64,000 nucleotides of DNA from Marinicella rhabdoformis. Lineage in GTDB: Bacteria > Pseudomonadota > Gammaproteobacteria > Xanthomonadales > Marinicellaceae. The notes under the pieces were generated by a model that was given only the letters and a program-made list of their open reading frames with translations, was not told the origin of the DNA and did not search any database. The translations under genes and the position numbers were made by a program. Positions 1 through 8,220 of the stretch are shown one piece after another (the stretch's first letter is position 1; every line of letters begins with the position of its first letter). The stretch lies in assembly GCF_009671245.1 (NCBI RefSeq), contig NZ_VTFS01000001.1:124372-188371 (forward strand). Direction: 5' to 3'.

Positions 1-264
1 CATGTCTAGACCTTCATAAACACAAGGCCCACCGGTTTCTTGGCACAATTGGCTGACAATCCTTTCATGCAAATCTTCACGAACCGTTTCTTTAAACAAA
101 AAAGCGATTTTTTCATTGTTCAAAATTCTGTCCAATAAGTTTGAAGTGATTTGATTGATCACCGGCTCGCCGCCCAATTGATCATATAAACTTTCAGTTT
201 TTTTATGGTTAGAACACGCACCAAGCGCAACCAACATGGTCATTATTAATATTTTATTTTTCAC
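1..264 (-). CDS. Group 1 truncated hemoglobin-like lipoprotein (partial, C-terminus beyond window)
   Basis: The first 88 residues are visible; the rest lies outside the window. The start is GTG at 264, preceded at good spacing by GGAGGG, which lies inside the last codons of the upstream DUF3034 gene. The N-terminus is a short hydrophobic signal ending in a lipobox (VALGAC), so the protein should be lipid-anchored. It is followed by the truncated-hemoglobin opening SLYDQLGGEPVI and helix-forming sequence. Truncated hemoglobins bind O2 or NO on heme, but the proximal His would lie beyond the edge and cannot be checked. It is separated by 2 bp from the DUF3034 gene, so the two are probably co-translated. 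Confidence 0.75.
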   Translation of the reverse strand, partial: MKNKILIMTMLVALGACSNHKKTESLYDQLGGEPVINQITSNLLDRILNNEKIAFLFKETVREDLHERIVSQLCQETGGPCVYEGLDM

Positions 265-266
265 AA

Positions 267-1136
267 TCAAAACCCTCCATTAACAGAAACATACCAACCT
301 TTTTGGTTGGTTAACGTAGCGACATTGCCTAAATCTGCATAAGCCAAAACCAAAGACACGTGTCGATTGGGTACCCAAGCGACAAATACATCTTTCCAGT
401 GGCTCTCTTTGGCAAAGTTCAGTTGCCTCTGTTTTTGTCTGAAGTCAACACCAAAAGCCAAGCTTTTATTAACAAAAATACCAAAAGAGGCTTCTAAGTT
501 GACATCCCTACCTGATCCATTATCACCTCCAAAACCGAGTAAACCCGTTTCAATCGCCTCTGTTGACCTTAACGTCATGGTAGCAAAACCATTAAAACCG
601 CCAGGCTTTCCTAAAAACAATTTGGTGGCACTGAGGTAATAGTCAATGCCTGTGTCATCTTTGGCACCCACCACTGAAGGAATCAAAAAGTCTTTGTTCT
701 TTTTATATTGAACACCAAAGGCAATTTGTGGCATTTTGCTGTAGACCAAATTACCACCCAACCTGACTTTGGCACCTATCACATCTTGATTCAATGTGGC
801 ACCTGGCAAACCAATGGCAGGACCTAAAGTGATCAAATCCAACTCTTGTTTAGCAAAAGAAACTTCTACTCGATTGTGCCAACCCACAGAAACACCTTGC
901 ATGTCAAAGCGGTAATCGCCTGTATCTACACGGGTTAAAGCTGCCAAAAAATCAGTTTCATCAGACTCGCCATAGCCAGCAATCGTTGCCCAAGGAACCA
1001 ATCCGCTGCCGGATGCCCCTTCAATTTGAGTCACGGCTCCGGTACCCAATTGCCGACTCCCAGCATCCGCTGGCTGTGTGGTTATCACTATCAAGCAGAT
1101 AAGCGCACACCATTTATTTATATCAATCATTCTCAC
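267..1136 (-). CDS. DUF3034 family secreted/outer-membrane-type protein
   Basis: A 289-residue protein with an N-terminal signal peptide (hydrophobic stretch to about residue 25, ending ADA). The mature part is rich in alternating aromatic and Gly segments (FGVQYKKNKDF, YLSATKLFLGKPGGFNGF, VLAYADLG), and it ends in Phe as many outer-membrane beta-barrels do. I match it to DUF3034 from this pattern and from the adjacent globin. Its function is unknown. The gene runs straight into the truncated-hemoglobin lipoprotein with a 2-bp gap, and about 110 bp of non-coding DNA precedes it. A beta-barrel is inference from the sequence pattern. Confidence 0.7.
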   Translation of the reverse strand: MRMIDINKWCALICLIVITTQPADAGSRQLGTGAVTQIEGASGSGLVPWATIAGYGESDETDFLAALTRVDTGDYRFDMQGVSVGWHNRVEVSFAKQELDLITLGPAIGLPGATLNQDVIGAKVRLGGNLVYSKMPQIAFGVQYKKNKDFLIPSVVGAKDDTGIDYYLSATKLFLGKPGGFNGFATMTLRSTEAIETGLLGFGGDNGSGRDVNLEASFGIFVNKSLAFGVDFRQKQRQLNFAKESHWKDVFVAWVPNRHVSLVLAYADLGNVATLTNQKGWYVSVNGGF

Positions 1137-1246
1137 TTATAATCACTCCTGTCTAAAACGCATATTCAGGATACATTAAATTTTCGTAAAAAGCGAATCC
1201 ACTTTTTAACTTAAAGACTAATATTAAAAAAAATATTGCTTATATA

Positions 1247-2371
1247 TCAATCTGATACAGAAACATTAAAACAAAAGTCAAACCCCAGTTTTTTAACATT
1301 GTTTACATTCAAACACAGCCTTTGAGGCATATGGTCTATGTCCAATTTAACCAGTGGCTTGGCCAAACTGCCCATAAACACCGGTGCGGTATAAATCAAC
1401 ATCTCATTGAGCAGCTTGTCACTAACCAACTGACCAGCTAAAGTCGCACCACATTCAAACAGCACTTCATTGATGTTTTGATTTCCCAACCACTTGATGA
1501 TCGCTTTAATATCAACTTGACCTTGGGAATTTGGCATCTGTAGTACCTTGACACCTTTTTCCTCTAATCGCTTGATTTTATGTGCATTTTCATTACAAGT
1601 AACGACCACACAACGAGCATCATCAGCAATGATTTTGGCATCCAATGGCAAGCGCAACTGACTGTCCAAAACCACACGCAGTGGTTGCCTATTAAGTCCA
1701 TTCTCACCATTGAAATCATGAGTCAACTTGCGGTACTTTTTCGGCAAGTCATCAGGCCTGACGGTTAATCGGCAGTCATCAGATAACACAGTACCAATGC
1801 CAGTCACAATCACCCCACTGCGCCCGCGCCAATACTGAACATCTTGGCGAGCCTTTCTACCCGTTATCCAAAAACTGTCACCATTGGCCATCGCCGTTCT
1901 GCCATCCAAAGATTGCGCCATTTTCAAGCGCACCCACGGCAAGCCCGTTTTCATGCGGTGCAAAAAGCCTGCATTCAAGGCCTGCCCTTTTTTCTTCATT
2001 ACACCGGTCACCACTTCAATGCCAGCGGCCCTGAGTTTGTCATATCCTTGACCTGCAACCAAAGGATTGGGGTCGTCATTACACACCACAACGCGCTTGA
2101 TTCCCGCTTTGATCAAAGCATCGGCGCATGGTGGGTTTTTGCCATGGTGGCTACATGGCTCTAACGTAACATAAGCTGTAGCGCCTTTGGCTTGATCACC
2201 GGCTTCTTTGAGTGCCAATACTTCGGCATGAAGTTGGCCGACGTATTGATGAAAACCTTGGCCTACAATTTCATCACCTTTGACTATCAAACAACCCACT
2301 TTTGGGTTTTCGCCTACAGTAAACAAACCTTTGCGCGCCAGCTTGAGGGCTTTTTTCATGAATTTTTTCAT
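1247..2371 (-). CDS. ribD: Bifunctional riboflavin biosynthesis deaminase/reductase RibD
   Basis: Converts the GTP-derived pyrimidine intermediate to 5-amino-6-ribitylamino-uracil phosphate in two steps. With the start at 2371 it has 374 residues. The N-terminal deaminase has its zinc site at H48 (HAEV), C73 (PCSHHG) and C82 (PPC), almost the same numbering as the E. coli enzyme. The reductase follows from about residue 150 (MAQSLDGRTAMANGDSFWIT, GATLAGQL). The frame stays open upstream, with an ATG at 2422 that would add a Lys/His-rich 17-residue leader. Neither start has a clear ribosome site; 2371 is chosen on family length. It is divergent from nadC. No other rib gene is in the window. 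Confidence 0.88.
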   Translation of the reverse strand: MKKFMKKALKLARKGLFTVGENPKVGCLIVKGDEIVGQGFHQYVGQLHAEVLALKEAGDQAKGATAYVTLEPCSHHGKNPPCADALIKAGIKRVVVCNDDPNPLVAGQGYDKLRAAGIEVVTGVMKKKGQALNAGFLHRMKTGLPWVRLKMAQSLDGRTAMANGDSFWITGRKARQDVQYWRGRSGVIVTGIGTVLSDDCRLTVRPDDLPKKYRKLTHDFNGENGLNRQPLRVVLDSQLRLPLDAKIIADDARCVVVTCNENAHKIKRLEEKGVKVLQMPNSQGQVDIKAIIKWLGNQNINEVLFECGATLAGQLVSDKLLNEMLIYTAPVFMGSLAKPLVKLDIDHMPQRLCLNVNNVKKLGFDFCFNVSVSD

Positions 2372-2473
2372 GTGCTTTTTATGGGATTTTTTTCCGTATT
2401 TCTTATCGTGGCTCTTGTGCATTCGTCGGCTGTTACAGATAATGATGACTTTGTATTTTACCGAATAAAAACC

Positions 2474-3301
2474 ATGAATCCAAAACATTACCGCCACATC
2501 ATCGAAGACGCTTTGCATGAAGACATCCAAACAGGTGACCTCACCAGCGAAGCGATATTCCCACGCCGACAAATGTGTACGGCACAATTGATTGCCAAAC
2601 AAGACGGCATCGTGGCAGGTATTGAAGTGTTCCGTGAAGCATTTTGGGTATTGGATGAAAACGTGGAAGTGACTTTGAATTTCAAAGACGGCGATCACTG
2701 TAGAGACCGTGAAGTGATTGCTGAAATCAAAGGACCCGTGCTGTCGGTTTTGGGTGCAGAACGGGTGGCATTGAACCTGTTACAACGCATGAGCGGCATT
2801 GCTTGCTTAACCCATGAATTTGTTAAGCGTTGTCAGGGCAAATGCAAGGTCTTAGACACCCGAAAAACGGTACCAAACCTGCGTGTTTTGGACAAATGGG
2901 CAGTATTGATCGGCGGCGGCGTTAACCACCGCATTGGCCTATACGACATGGCCTTGATCAAAGAAAACCACATCAAAGCCGCCGGCGGCATCACCCAAGC
3001 GGTCAACCACATATTGGATTTTGATAACCACAGCCGCAAAATTGAGGTTGAAGTGACCAATTTGGATGAACTGCGCGAAGCCCTCACCTGTCCAGTTGAC
3101 CGCATCATGTTGGACAACATGGACAACGACACGATGCGCGAAGCCGTAAGTATCACGAACGACAAGATTGACTTAGAAGCCTCAGGTAACGTCAGTTTGG
3201 ACACCATAGAAGGCATCTCTAAAACAGGCGTAGATTATGTCTCAATTGGCGCCTTGACCCATTCGGTAAAAGCCATGGACTACAGCTTGTTGGTGGTCTG
3301 A
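2474..3301 (+). CDS. nadC: Nicotinate-nucleotide pyrophosphorylase (carboxylating)
   Basis: Makes nicotinate mononucleotide from quinolinate and PRPP in de novo NAD synthesis. It has 275 residues, the normal length. Conserved blocks include LNLLQRMSGIA, DTRKTVPNLR (substrate-binding Arg/Lys), GGGVNHRIGLYDMALIKENH and VEVEVTNLDE, with the late LDNM and ASGNV motifs of the alpha/beta barrel. The frame is open further upstream, but ATG 2474 fits the family start (MNPKHYRHIIEDALHEDI). The stop overlaps the nadE start by one base (TGATG), so the two NAD genes are translationally coupled. Confidence 0.95.
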   Translation: MNPKHYRHIIEDALHEDIQTGDLTSEAIFPRRQMCTAQLIAKQDGIVAGIEVFREAFWVLDENVEVTLNFKDGDHCRDREVIAEIKGPVLSVLGAERVALNLLQRMSGIACLTHEFVKRCQGKCKVLDTRKTVPNLRVLDKWAVLIGGGVNHRIGLYDMALIKENHIKAAGGITQAVNHILDFDNHSRKIEVEVTNLDELREALTCPVDRIMLDNMDNDTMREAVSITNDKIDLEASGNVSLDTIEGISKTGVDYVSIGALTHSVKAMDYSLLVV

Positions 3302-4932
3302 TGAAAGTCGCAATTGCCCAGATCAATGTCAAGGTCGGTGACCTGCACGGTAACACCGAACGCATCATTGAAACGATTAAAAACCACCGCGAAGCTGTTG
3401 ATTTGATTGTCTTTCCAGAGCTGGCCATATGTGGCTACCCGCCTGAAGACTTGCTCTTTCACCGCCAGTTTATTCATGATTGTTACCATGCGGTTCAAAC
3501 CATTGCCGACCATTGCAAAGACGTCGCTGTGGTTTTGGGTTACCCAAGATTTCATGCCCATGAACCTGATAAATTACACAATTCAGCGGTCTTGATTCAA
3601 AACGAACACATCAAGATGGTCTATGACAAACACAAGCTACCAAATTACTTGGTATTTGATGAAATGCGCTATTTCACAGCCGGTGGTCATGACGGCTTAG
3701 TGGACATAAGCTTGGCAGGACAAAGCATAAAAGTCGGCATCACCATCTGTGAAGACATTTGGTATGACGCCGAACCTGTGGTCAACCAAGCGTCACTAGG
3801 CGCTGACTTATTGATTAATATTTCGGCATCACCCTATGCGGCAGGAAAAATTGACCGCCGAATAGACATGCTCAAACGCCGCGCGGAAAGCTTTGAAACA
3901 CCCTTGATTTATTGCAACTTGGTCGGTGGTCAAGATGAGTTGATATTCGATGGCAGCAGTGTGGCGATTGACCGTCATGGTGATGTGATGTGCCGCTTAG
4001 AAAGCTTTAAAAACCAAGTGCAAATCATTGATTTAAATGATGAAACTAAAGTCGAAACCACCGACAACAACACACTTAGCAATGAAGCTGAACTGTACCA
4101 ATCCTTGGTCATGTGTACCCGCGATTATTTTGTTAAAAATGGTTTTTCAAAGGCTGTCTTGGGTTTATCAGGCGGCATCGATTCGGCCTTAAGTGCTGTG
4201 ATTTGTTGTGATGCCATTGGCGCTCAAAACGTCACAGGCTTACTGATGCCCTCAAAATTTTCATCAGATCACTCTGTCGCTGATGCCAAAGCCTTGGCTA
4301 ACAACATGGGCATGCCCCATCATGTGGTTCCTATTGAACCAATGCATCAGGTATTTGAATCCAATTTATCACCACTTTTTGACGATTACTTCCAAAACCT
4401 CACAGATGAAAACCTACAAGCCAGAATCCGTGGCGTGTTGAACATGGCCGTCGCCAATAACCAAAACGCCATCTTGCTGTGCACGGGTAACAAAAGTGAA
4501 ACCGCAGTAGGCTACACCACACTGTATGGCGACATGGCCGGTGGTTTTGCCCCCATCAAAGACCTGTTCAAGATGCAAGTCTATGCCCTGTGCCAATACC
4601 GAAACACCCTGGCATCTGATGATAAACCCGCCATTCCGCACAACACCATCGAAAAACCACCCTCAGCCGAATTGCGCCCAGATCAAAAAGACTCCGATTC
4701 GCTGCCTGATTACGCAGAATTAGACCAAATCCTAGAAGCCTACATTCACAACCACCAAGACGCCGAACAAATAGCCGCTTTGGGATTTGATTTAAGCTTA
4801 GTCAAAAGAATCCTCCGACTGGTCGACATCAACGAATACAAGCGCCAACAAGCCGCTCCCGGCCCCCGCGTCACCCAAATGGGCTTCGGCAAAGACCGTA
4901 GAATGCCAATTACCAATGGTTATAACCATTAG
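3301..4932 (+). CDS. nadE: Glutamine-dependent NAD+ synthetase
   Basis: Last step of NAD synthesis: amidates deamido-NAD using ammonia from glutamine. The 543 residues form two domains. The N-terminal nitrilase-type amidase (about 1-250) shows the Glu-Lys-Cys triad in FPELAICGYPPEDL, DKHKLPNY and GITICEDIW. The C-terminal synthetase has the ATP-pyrophosphatase loop GLSGGIDSALSAV near residue 289 and TGNKSETAVGY. This long form takes glutamine; the short ammonia-only form lacks the first domain. It is coupled to nadC by a one-base overlap and followed at once by a strong terminator. Confidence 0.96.
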   Translation: MKVAIAQINVKVGDLHGNTERIIETIKNHREAVDLIVFPELAICGYPPEDLLFHRQFIHDCYHAVQTIADHCKDVAVVLGYPRFHAHEPDKLHNSAVLIQNEHIKMVYDKHKLPNYLVFDEMRYFTAGGHDGLVDISLAGQSIKVGITICEDIWYDAEPVVNQASLGADLLINISASPYAAGKIDRRIDMLKRRAESFETPLIYCNLVGGQDELIFDGSSVAIDRHGDVMCRLESFKNQVQIIDLNDETKVETTDNNTLSNEAELYQSLVMCTRDYFVKNGFSKAVLGLSGGIDSALSAVICCDAIGAQNVTGLLMPSKFSSDHSVADAKALANNMGMPHHVVPIEPMHQVFESNLSPLFDDYFQNLTDENLQARIRGVLNMAVANNQNAILLCTGNKSETAVGYTTLYGDMAGGFAPIKDLFKMQVYALCQYRNTLASDDKPAIPHNTIEKPPSAELRPDQKDSDSLPDYAELDQILEAYIHNHQDAEQIAALGFDLSLVKRILRLVDINEYKRQQAAPGPRVTQMGFGKDRRMPITNGYNH

Positions 4933-4954
4933 TTGAATTAAAGGAATGACGTCA

Positions 4955-4983
4955 CCCTCGGGCTTGACCCGAGGGTCTTTTTT
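4955..4983 (+). terminator. Intrinsic terminator after nadE
   Basis: A perfect 8-bp GC-rich stem (CCCTCGGG / CCCGAGGG) with a 5-base loop is followed by TCTTTTTT, 22 bp past the nadE stop. It closes the nadC-nadE operon. Confidence 0.85.
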
Positions 4984-5021
4984 AAACGAGCATAACTCCT
5001 AAAATCCAGTTCATTTAAATT

Positions 5022-5092
5022 TGTAGGATGGACTCCGACCATCAAAATTTATACATTCTGACAACCATGCGATGGGCAAAGCCCATCCTACG
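5022..5092. repeat. Palindromic repeat pair (TAGGATGG...CCATCCTA), REP-like
   Basis: Two outward-facing arms, GTAGGATGGACTCCGACCAT and GATGGGCAAAGCCCATCCTAC, flank about 30 bp. The second arm is itself a hairpin (GATGGGC AAA GCCCATC). It is the same kind of element as the pair at 6786-6846, which suggests a dispersed intergenic repeat. It lies between the convergent nadE and the hydrolase gene. Confidence 0.6.
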
Positions 5093-5115
5093 AAACTTCA
5101 ATCGCTTTTTTAATT

Positions 5116-6126
5116 TTATAAATGCTTTTTAAACCACTGAACTATTTCAGTAATGGCTTTAGGTTTATTTTTCATTAAACTATGGTTATCACCAGGATAA
5201 ACTACTAGCTTATGGGGGATGTTGTTTTTGGATAATGCATCAGCAAACGCTATGGAGTTATTAACGTCCACCCGATTATCATTTTCACCATGCATCAGTA
5301 AAATTGGTACTTTGGGTGACAGTTCATCAACCCAATTTATTACTGACCGCTTTTCCAGTTCTGCCACTTTATTTTTATCGTAGTCAGGAATTGTTGCCTT
5401 AAAGACCTTTTCCATTTCAGGACGAAAATCAAGTTCTTTGACCAGGTCGATAACACCAGCGATAATGGCTATCGCTTTAATTTCTTTTGATTGCTTGACG
5501 GCTAAATGTGTTTGCATACCTCCCCGGCTGGCTCCAAACATTCCGATTCGTTGCTCATCAGCGTCCTCAATATTAGGAATATACTCCAATAATGCAGTTA
5601 CATCATTGACATCATCCCCTCCAAATTGATCTTGCAAGGTCTTATTTCTTGTATTAGTTCCGCGATATTGACTGCCGATAATAACAAATCCTTCATCGGC
5701 AACAGGAAATAAATTATGCATCATAGAGCCGAAAACGACAGCACCATAATTACCATTACCACCCCTGTTATAAATTAATACAGGTAATTTACCCGTTGAT
5801 AGCTTGGGTTTGATTACATAACCACTTACCGTTTTTCCATCAACAAAGTACTTAAAGTTGACGCACGATAAATTACTTTGATAATAATCGAACTTTTCTT
5901 TTCCAAAATGAGAATCAAATTGAGTCAAAGCCATTTTCAGTTTTTCAACTGACTTTATTTTCTCTTTATATTTTTTTTCAATGTGGCTACGCCATGAAGA
6001 ATAATCAGTAAAAATCCAAGTAAAGCAGCTTTTTTGATCTTTAACCCGTTCATCATTAATTAAATTTGATGCTTGCGTGCTAAACGATAAAATAACTAAT
6101 GAGGTAATTAGTAGGTATTTTTTCAC
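5116..6126 (-). CDS. Secreted alpha/beta hydrolase, prolyl-oligopeptidase (S9)-like
   Basis: A 336-residue protein with a signal peptide (MKKYLLITSLVILSFSTQAS). The C-terminal two thirds is an alpha/beta hydrolase: a Tyr/Arg-rich oxyanion region (YNRGGNGNYG), nucleophile elbow GASRGG, acid residue in MHGENDNRV and catalytic His in GDNHSL. This is the S9 peptidase-like order Ser-Asp-His. The roughly 100-residue N-terminal part is not a recognisable beta-propeller, so it may be an esterase or small peptidase; the substrate is unknown. The upstream region carries a 44-bp block shared with the cassette region at 37.7 kb. Confidence 0.75.
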   Translation of the reverse strand: MKKYLLITSLVILSFSTQASNLINDERVKDQKSCFTWIFTDYSSWRSHIEKKYKEKIKSVEKLKMALTQFDSHFGKEKFDYYQSNLSCVNFKYFVDGKTVSGYVIKPKLSTGKLPVLIYNRGGNGNYGAVVFGSMMHNLFPVADEGFVIIGSQYRGTNTRNKTLQDQFGGDDVNDVTALLEYIPNIEDADEQRIGMFGASRGGMQTHLAVKQSKEIKAIAIIAGVIDLVKELDFRPEMEKVFKATIPDYDKNKVAELEKRSVINWVDELSPKVPILLMHGENDNRVDVNNSIAFADALSKNNIPHKLVVYPGDNHSLMKNKPKAITEIVQWFKKHL

Positions 6127-6160
6127 ATGAACTCCTGTTGGTGATTGACACTTTTAAAAA

Positions 6161-6204
6161 ACTATTAAACACATATTATATACTATTAACCAGATAAAAC
6201 CTGT
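6161..6204 (-). promoter_or_regulatory. Promoter-like block shared with 37668-37711
   Basis: On the minus strand the block reads ACAGGTTTTAT, then GGTTAATAG, then TATAAT, and it ends in TTTAATAG about 35 bp before the hydrolase ATG. It aligns without gaps to 37668-37711 at 36 of 44 positions. TATAAT is a perfect -10 hexamer; the -35 is poor. In both places it sits just upstream of a minus-strand gene, so a promoter is the simplest reading. Confidence 0.5.
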
Positions 6205-6272
6205 ATATCTAAAATCAATCTGCTTTGTACTTATTGCAACAACCAATAAATTATTAAGTGGATTCTTTTAGT

Positions 6273-6291
6273 GGTGGGTTTTGGACCCACC
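6273..6291. repeat. Short GGTGGGT/ACCCACC hairpin
   Basis: GGTGGGT and ACCCACC form a 7-bp stem with a 5-base loop just past the NTF2-like gene stop. It resembles the GTGGGC palindromes at 6786-6846 and may be a degenerate member of that family or a weak terminator; the trailing T-run is short. Confidence 0.35.
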
Positions 6292-6297
6292 CTGCTT

Positions 6298-6693
6298 TTA
6301 ACCGTCCTGCGTCGCTGCCAATTGAACGGCCGTGTCTGTGTACTGGTGAAATTTCACCGCCATACCATCTGCCATCTGCCAAACATGCGCGACGGGTGCT
6401 TCAAAAGATTTACCCGTGGTTTTGTGTGTACCATTGTAGGATCCCAAAACCACAATGGTGTCACCGTCTTCAATGAATTGATGCGGTTCTGCGGTAAAGC
6501 ATTCCCAATCACCACCTAATTTCATAAACACATTTTCTAAGATTGCTTGCGGCCCAACAAACACGCCACCATAAGGCCCGCCCAAAGCTTCAGTCCACTC
6601 AATGTCATCAGCTAACACAGACAACACGGTGGGGATATCACCCGTGGTAAAGGCTTGATAAACATTCTTAATGGTTGCTAAATTTTTACTCAT
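6298..6693 (-). CDS. Nuclear transport factor 2 / SnoaL-like family protein
   Basis: A 131-residue cytosolic protein of the NTF2-like cone fold. Typical features are the opening helix NLATIKNVYQAFTTGDIPTVLSVLADDIEW, a mid-strand IEDGDTIVVLGSYNGTHKTTGKSFEAPVAHVW, and a final beta-hairpin ending with KFHQYTDT. Proteins like this are annotated as ketosteroid isomerase-related, but the fold serves many functions and no specific catalytic set can be assigned. It stands alone, flanked by palindromic repeats. Confidence 0.75.
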   Translation of the reverse strand: MSKNLATIKNVYQAFTTGDIPTVLSVLADDIEWTEALGGPYGGVFVGPQAILENVFMKLGGDWECFTAEPHQFIEDGDTIVVLGSYNGTHKTTGKSFEAPVAHVWQMADGMAVKFHQYTDTAVQLAATQDG

Positions 6694-6785
6694 GCTATTC
6701 CCCTATTTAATTAATTGTTTCTACGTTATTTTTGAAAGTTAATTCACGTTTGACAGAACCCATCCATCCTAACTACTTTATTATT

Positions 6786-6846
6786 GTAGGGTGGGCTCTG
6801 CCCACCATTGAACGTTCAAAACAGATGGTGGGCGGAGCCCACCCTA
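6786..6846. repeat. Double palindrome (GGTGGGC hairpins), REP/BIME-like
   Basis: Two hairpins face each other: GGTGGGC TCT GCCCACC and GGTGGGC GGA GCCCACC, joined by about 22 bp. The outer ends GTAGGGTGGGC and GCCCACCCTAAC are also mutually inverted. The arrangement matches paired REP (BIME-type) elements, and a diverged relative lies at 5022-5092. No transposase of the REP-associated type is in the window. Bases 6847-6954 hold nothing else I can recognise. Confidence 0.65.
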
Positions 6847-6954
6847 ACTGACTTAGCCCTACTCACCTTGCTTAGGAATATCAGAACAATACCCTATCAG
6901 TAATGTGAAGGCTTGATTGAACAGCAACAATTGATTAACCAACTCCACAGGTTT

Positions 6955-7107
6955 TTATATTTCTATGATTTCATATTCAGGGCCGAGGCGATACAATTTT
7001 AGTTTCGATCCTTTAACTGATGGAATAAAAACTTCTTTCAAATCACCAAAAGTGTATTTTGATTTTGTTTCATACCCAAGCAAAATCATTTGAGCAAGAT
7101 CCTCTGG
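6955..7107 (-). pseudogene. C-terminal remnant of a gene cut by the IS3 element
   Basis: An open frame of 50 codons reads out of the IS end and stops at 6955 with TAA. The composition is protein-like (PEDLAQMILLGYETKSKY, then GDLKEVFIP, ending in GPEYEIIEI). The frame continues a few residues into the IS terminal sequence, as expected for a coding region truncated by insertion. I do not recognise the family, and the 5' part is not found on the other side of the IS at 8289-8400, so a deletion or rearrangement probably accompanied the insertion. Confidence 0.45.
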
Positions 7108-7144
7108 TAATACCCCCATTTTTAACTGATGCCAAAAACAGAAT

Positions 7145-7960
7145 TCATGCGGCCATTAAGGGAGGTCGCCCACCGTTTGCCTTGTGTGGCCTTTCACGAT
7201 TATAAAACCAAAGCCACTTTGTTGCATAGTTTTGTACTTGCTCTAGTGAATCAAACAGATGTTTACTGACCCAACTGAACCTGATTGTTCGGTTGTGTCT
7301 TTCAATATAGGCATTTTGCTGAGGCTTGCCAGGTTGAATATATTCAATTCGAATATTTTGTTGTTTGGACCAATTTATAAACTGATAGCTAATTAACTCT
7401 GGCCCATTGTCACATCTTATAACTGCTGGCTTTGTACGCCATTCAAATAGGTTTTCTAATACCCTGATTACCCTCAATGATGGGAATGAAAAGCTGGCTT
7501 CGATCGCCAAACCTTCACGTTTAAAATCATCAATCACGTTAAATAAACGATACTTTCTGTCATCAATTAATTGATCATGCATGAAGTCAATCGACCATAC
7601 TTGGTCTTTTCTGATGGGCTCTTTCAAAGGCTCAGGTTTATTGCGCTTCAATCGTCTGCGAGGCTTGATACGCAGGTTTAAAACCAGTTCGCAGTAGATT
7701 CTATACACACGTTTATGATTCCAGCCAAAATGCTTTACGTTACGCAAATAGTCAAAACACAACCCAAAGCCCCAGTCAGTTTCTTTTGTGGTGAGTTTCA
7801 TCAGCCAACCAGCAATCTCATCATTCTCACCTGACAGTTTGGCTTGGTTTTGGTAACATGTTTCACTGATACTAAATGCTGCACATGCTAATCTGATGCT
7901 TGAATCATATTTGGCTATGGCCGCCTGAGCCATTCGTTTACGAAAAGACGGCCTTACCAC
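7145..7960 (-). CDS. IS3-family transposase OrfB (DDE integrase domain)
   Basis: The 271-residue catalytic part of the IS3 transposase. The rve integrase core shows D in VWSIDFMHDQ, D in IRCDNGPELIS and E in NAYIERHNR, followed by the usual HKANGGRPP tail. An HTH-like helper region precedes the core (GWNHKRVYRIYCEL). It has no good start of its own. It overlaps OrfA by 7 bases, and the OrfA 3' end contains AAAAAAG, the classic slippery heptamer, so it is most likely made as an OrfAB fusion by -1 frameshift (reading KKVVRPSF across the junction). All three acidic residues are present, so it may be active. Confidence 0.9.
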   Translation of the reverse strand: MVRPSFRKRMAQAAIAKYDSSIRLACAAFSISETCYQNQAKLSGENDEIAGWLMKLTTKETDWGFGLCFDYLRNVKHFGWNHKRVYRIYCELVLNLRIKPRRRLKRNKPEPLKEPIRKDQVWSIDFMHDQLIDDRKYRLFNVIDDFKREGLAIEASFSFPSLRVIRVLENLFEWRTKPAVIRCDNGPELISYQFINWSKQQNIRIEYIQPGKPQQNAYIERHNRTIRFSWVSKHLFDSLEQVQNYATKWLWFYNRERPHKANGGRPPLMAA

Positions 7961-8220
7961 TTTTTTGATAGTGCATCTTTAACCATTTCCGCTTTTAAAC
8001 GCTCTTCTGCATACATCTTTTTCAAACGACGATTCTCAACCTCAAGCTCTTTCATTCGCTTCATTAGTGATGCATCCATACCACCATATTTTGCACGCCA
8101 TTTATAAAATGTGGCAGAGCTCATACCGTGTTCACGACATAAATCTGGCACAGGTACGCCTGATTCATTTTGCTTAATAATTGCCAGTATTTGGCTGTCT
8201 GAATATCTTGATGTCTTCAT
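7954..8220 (-). CDS. IS3-family transposase OrfA (helix-turn-helix and leucine zipper)
   Basis: An 88-residue DNA-binding part of the transposase. The start ATG at 8220 follows GAGGAG at proper spacing; the frame is open upstream but lacks that support. The N-terminal half is an HTH_Tnp_1 domain (YSDSQILAIIKQNESG, REHGMSSATFYKWRAKYGG). The C-terminal half is a heptad coiled coil (MKELEVENRRLKKMYAEERL). It ends ALSKKW over the AAAAAAG slip site that joins it to OrfB. Confidence 0.92.
   Translation of the reverse strand: MKTSRYSDSQILAIIKQNESGVPVPDLCREHGMSSATFYKWRAKYGGMDASLMKRMKELEVENRRLKKMYAEERLKAEMVKDALSKKW

Noticed and set aside
2192-2473. 94-codon extension ahead of nadC
   Set aside because: It is antisense to ribD and has no counterpart in NadC proteins; ATG 2474 gives the family length.
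2372-2473. FMN riboswitch upstream of ribD
   Set aside because: The stretch of about 100 bases between the divergent genes is too short and has none of the conserved FMN-aptamer blocks.
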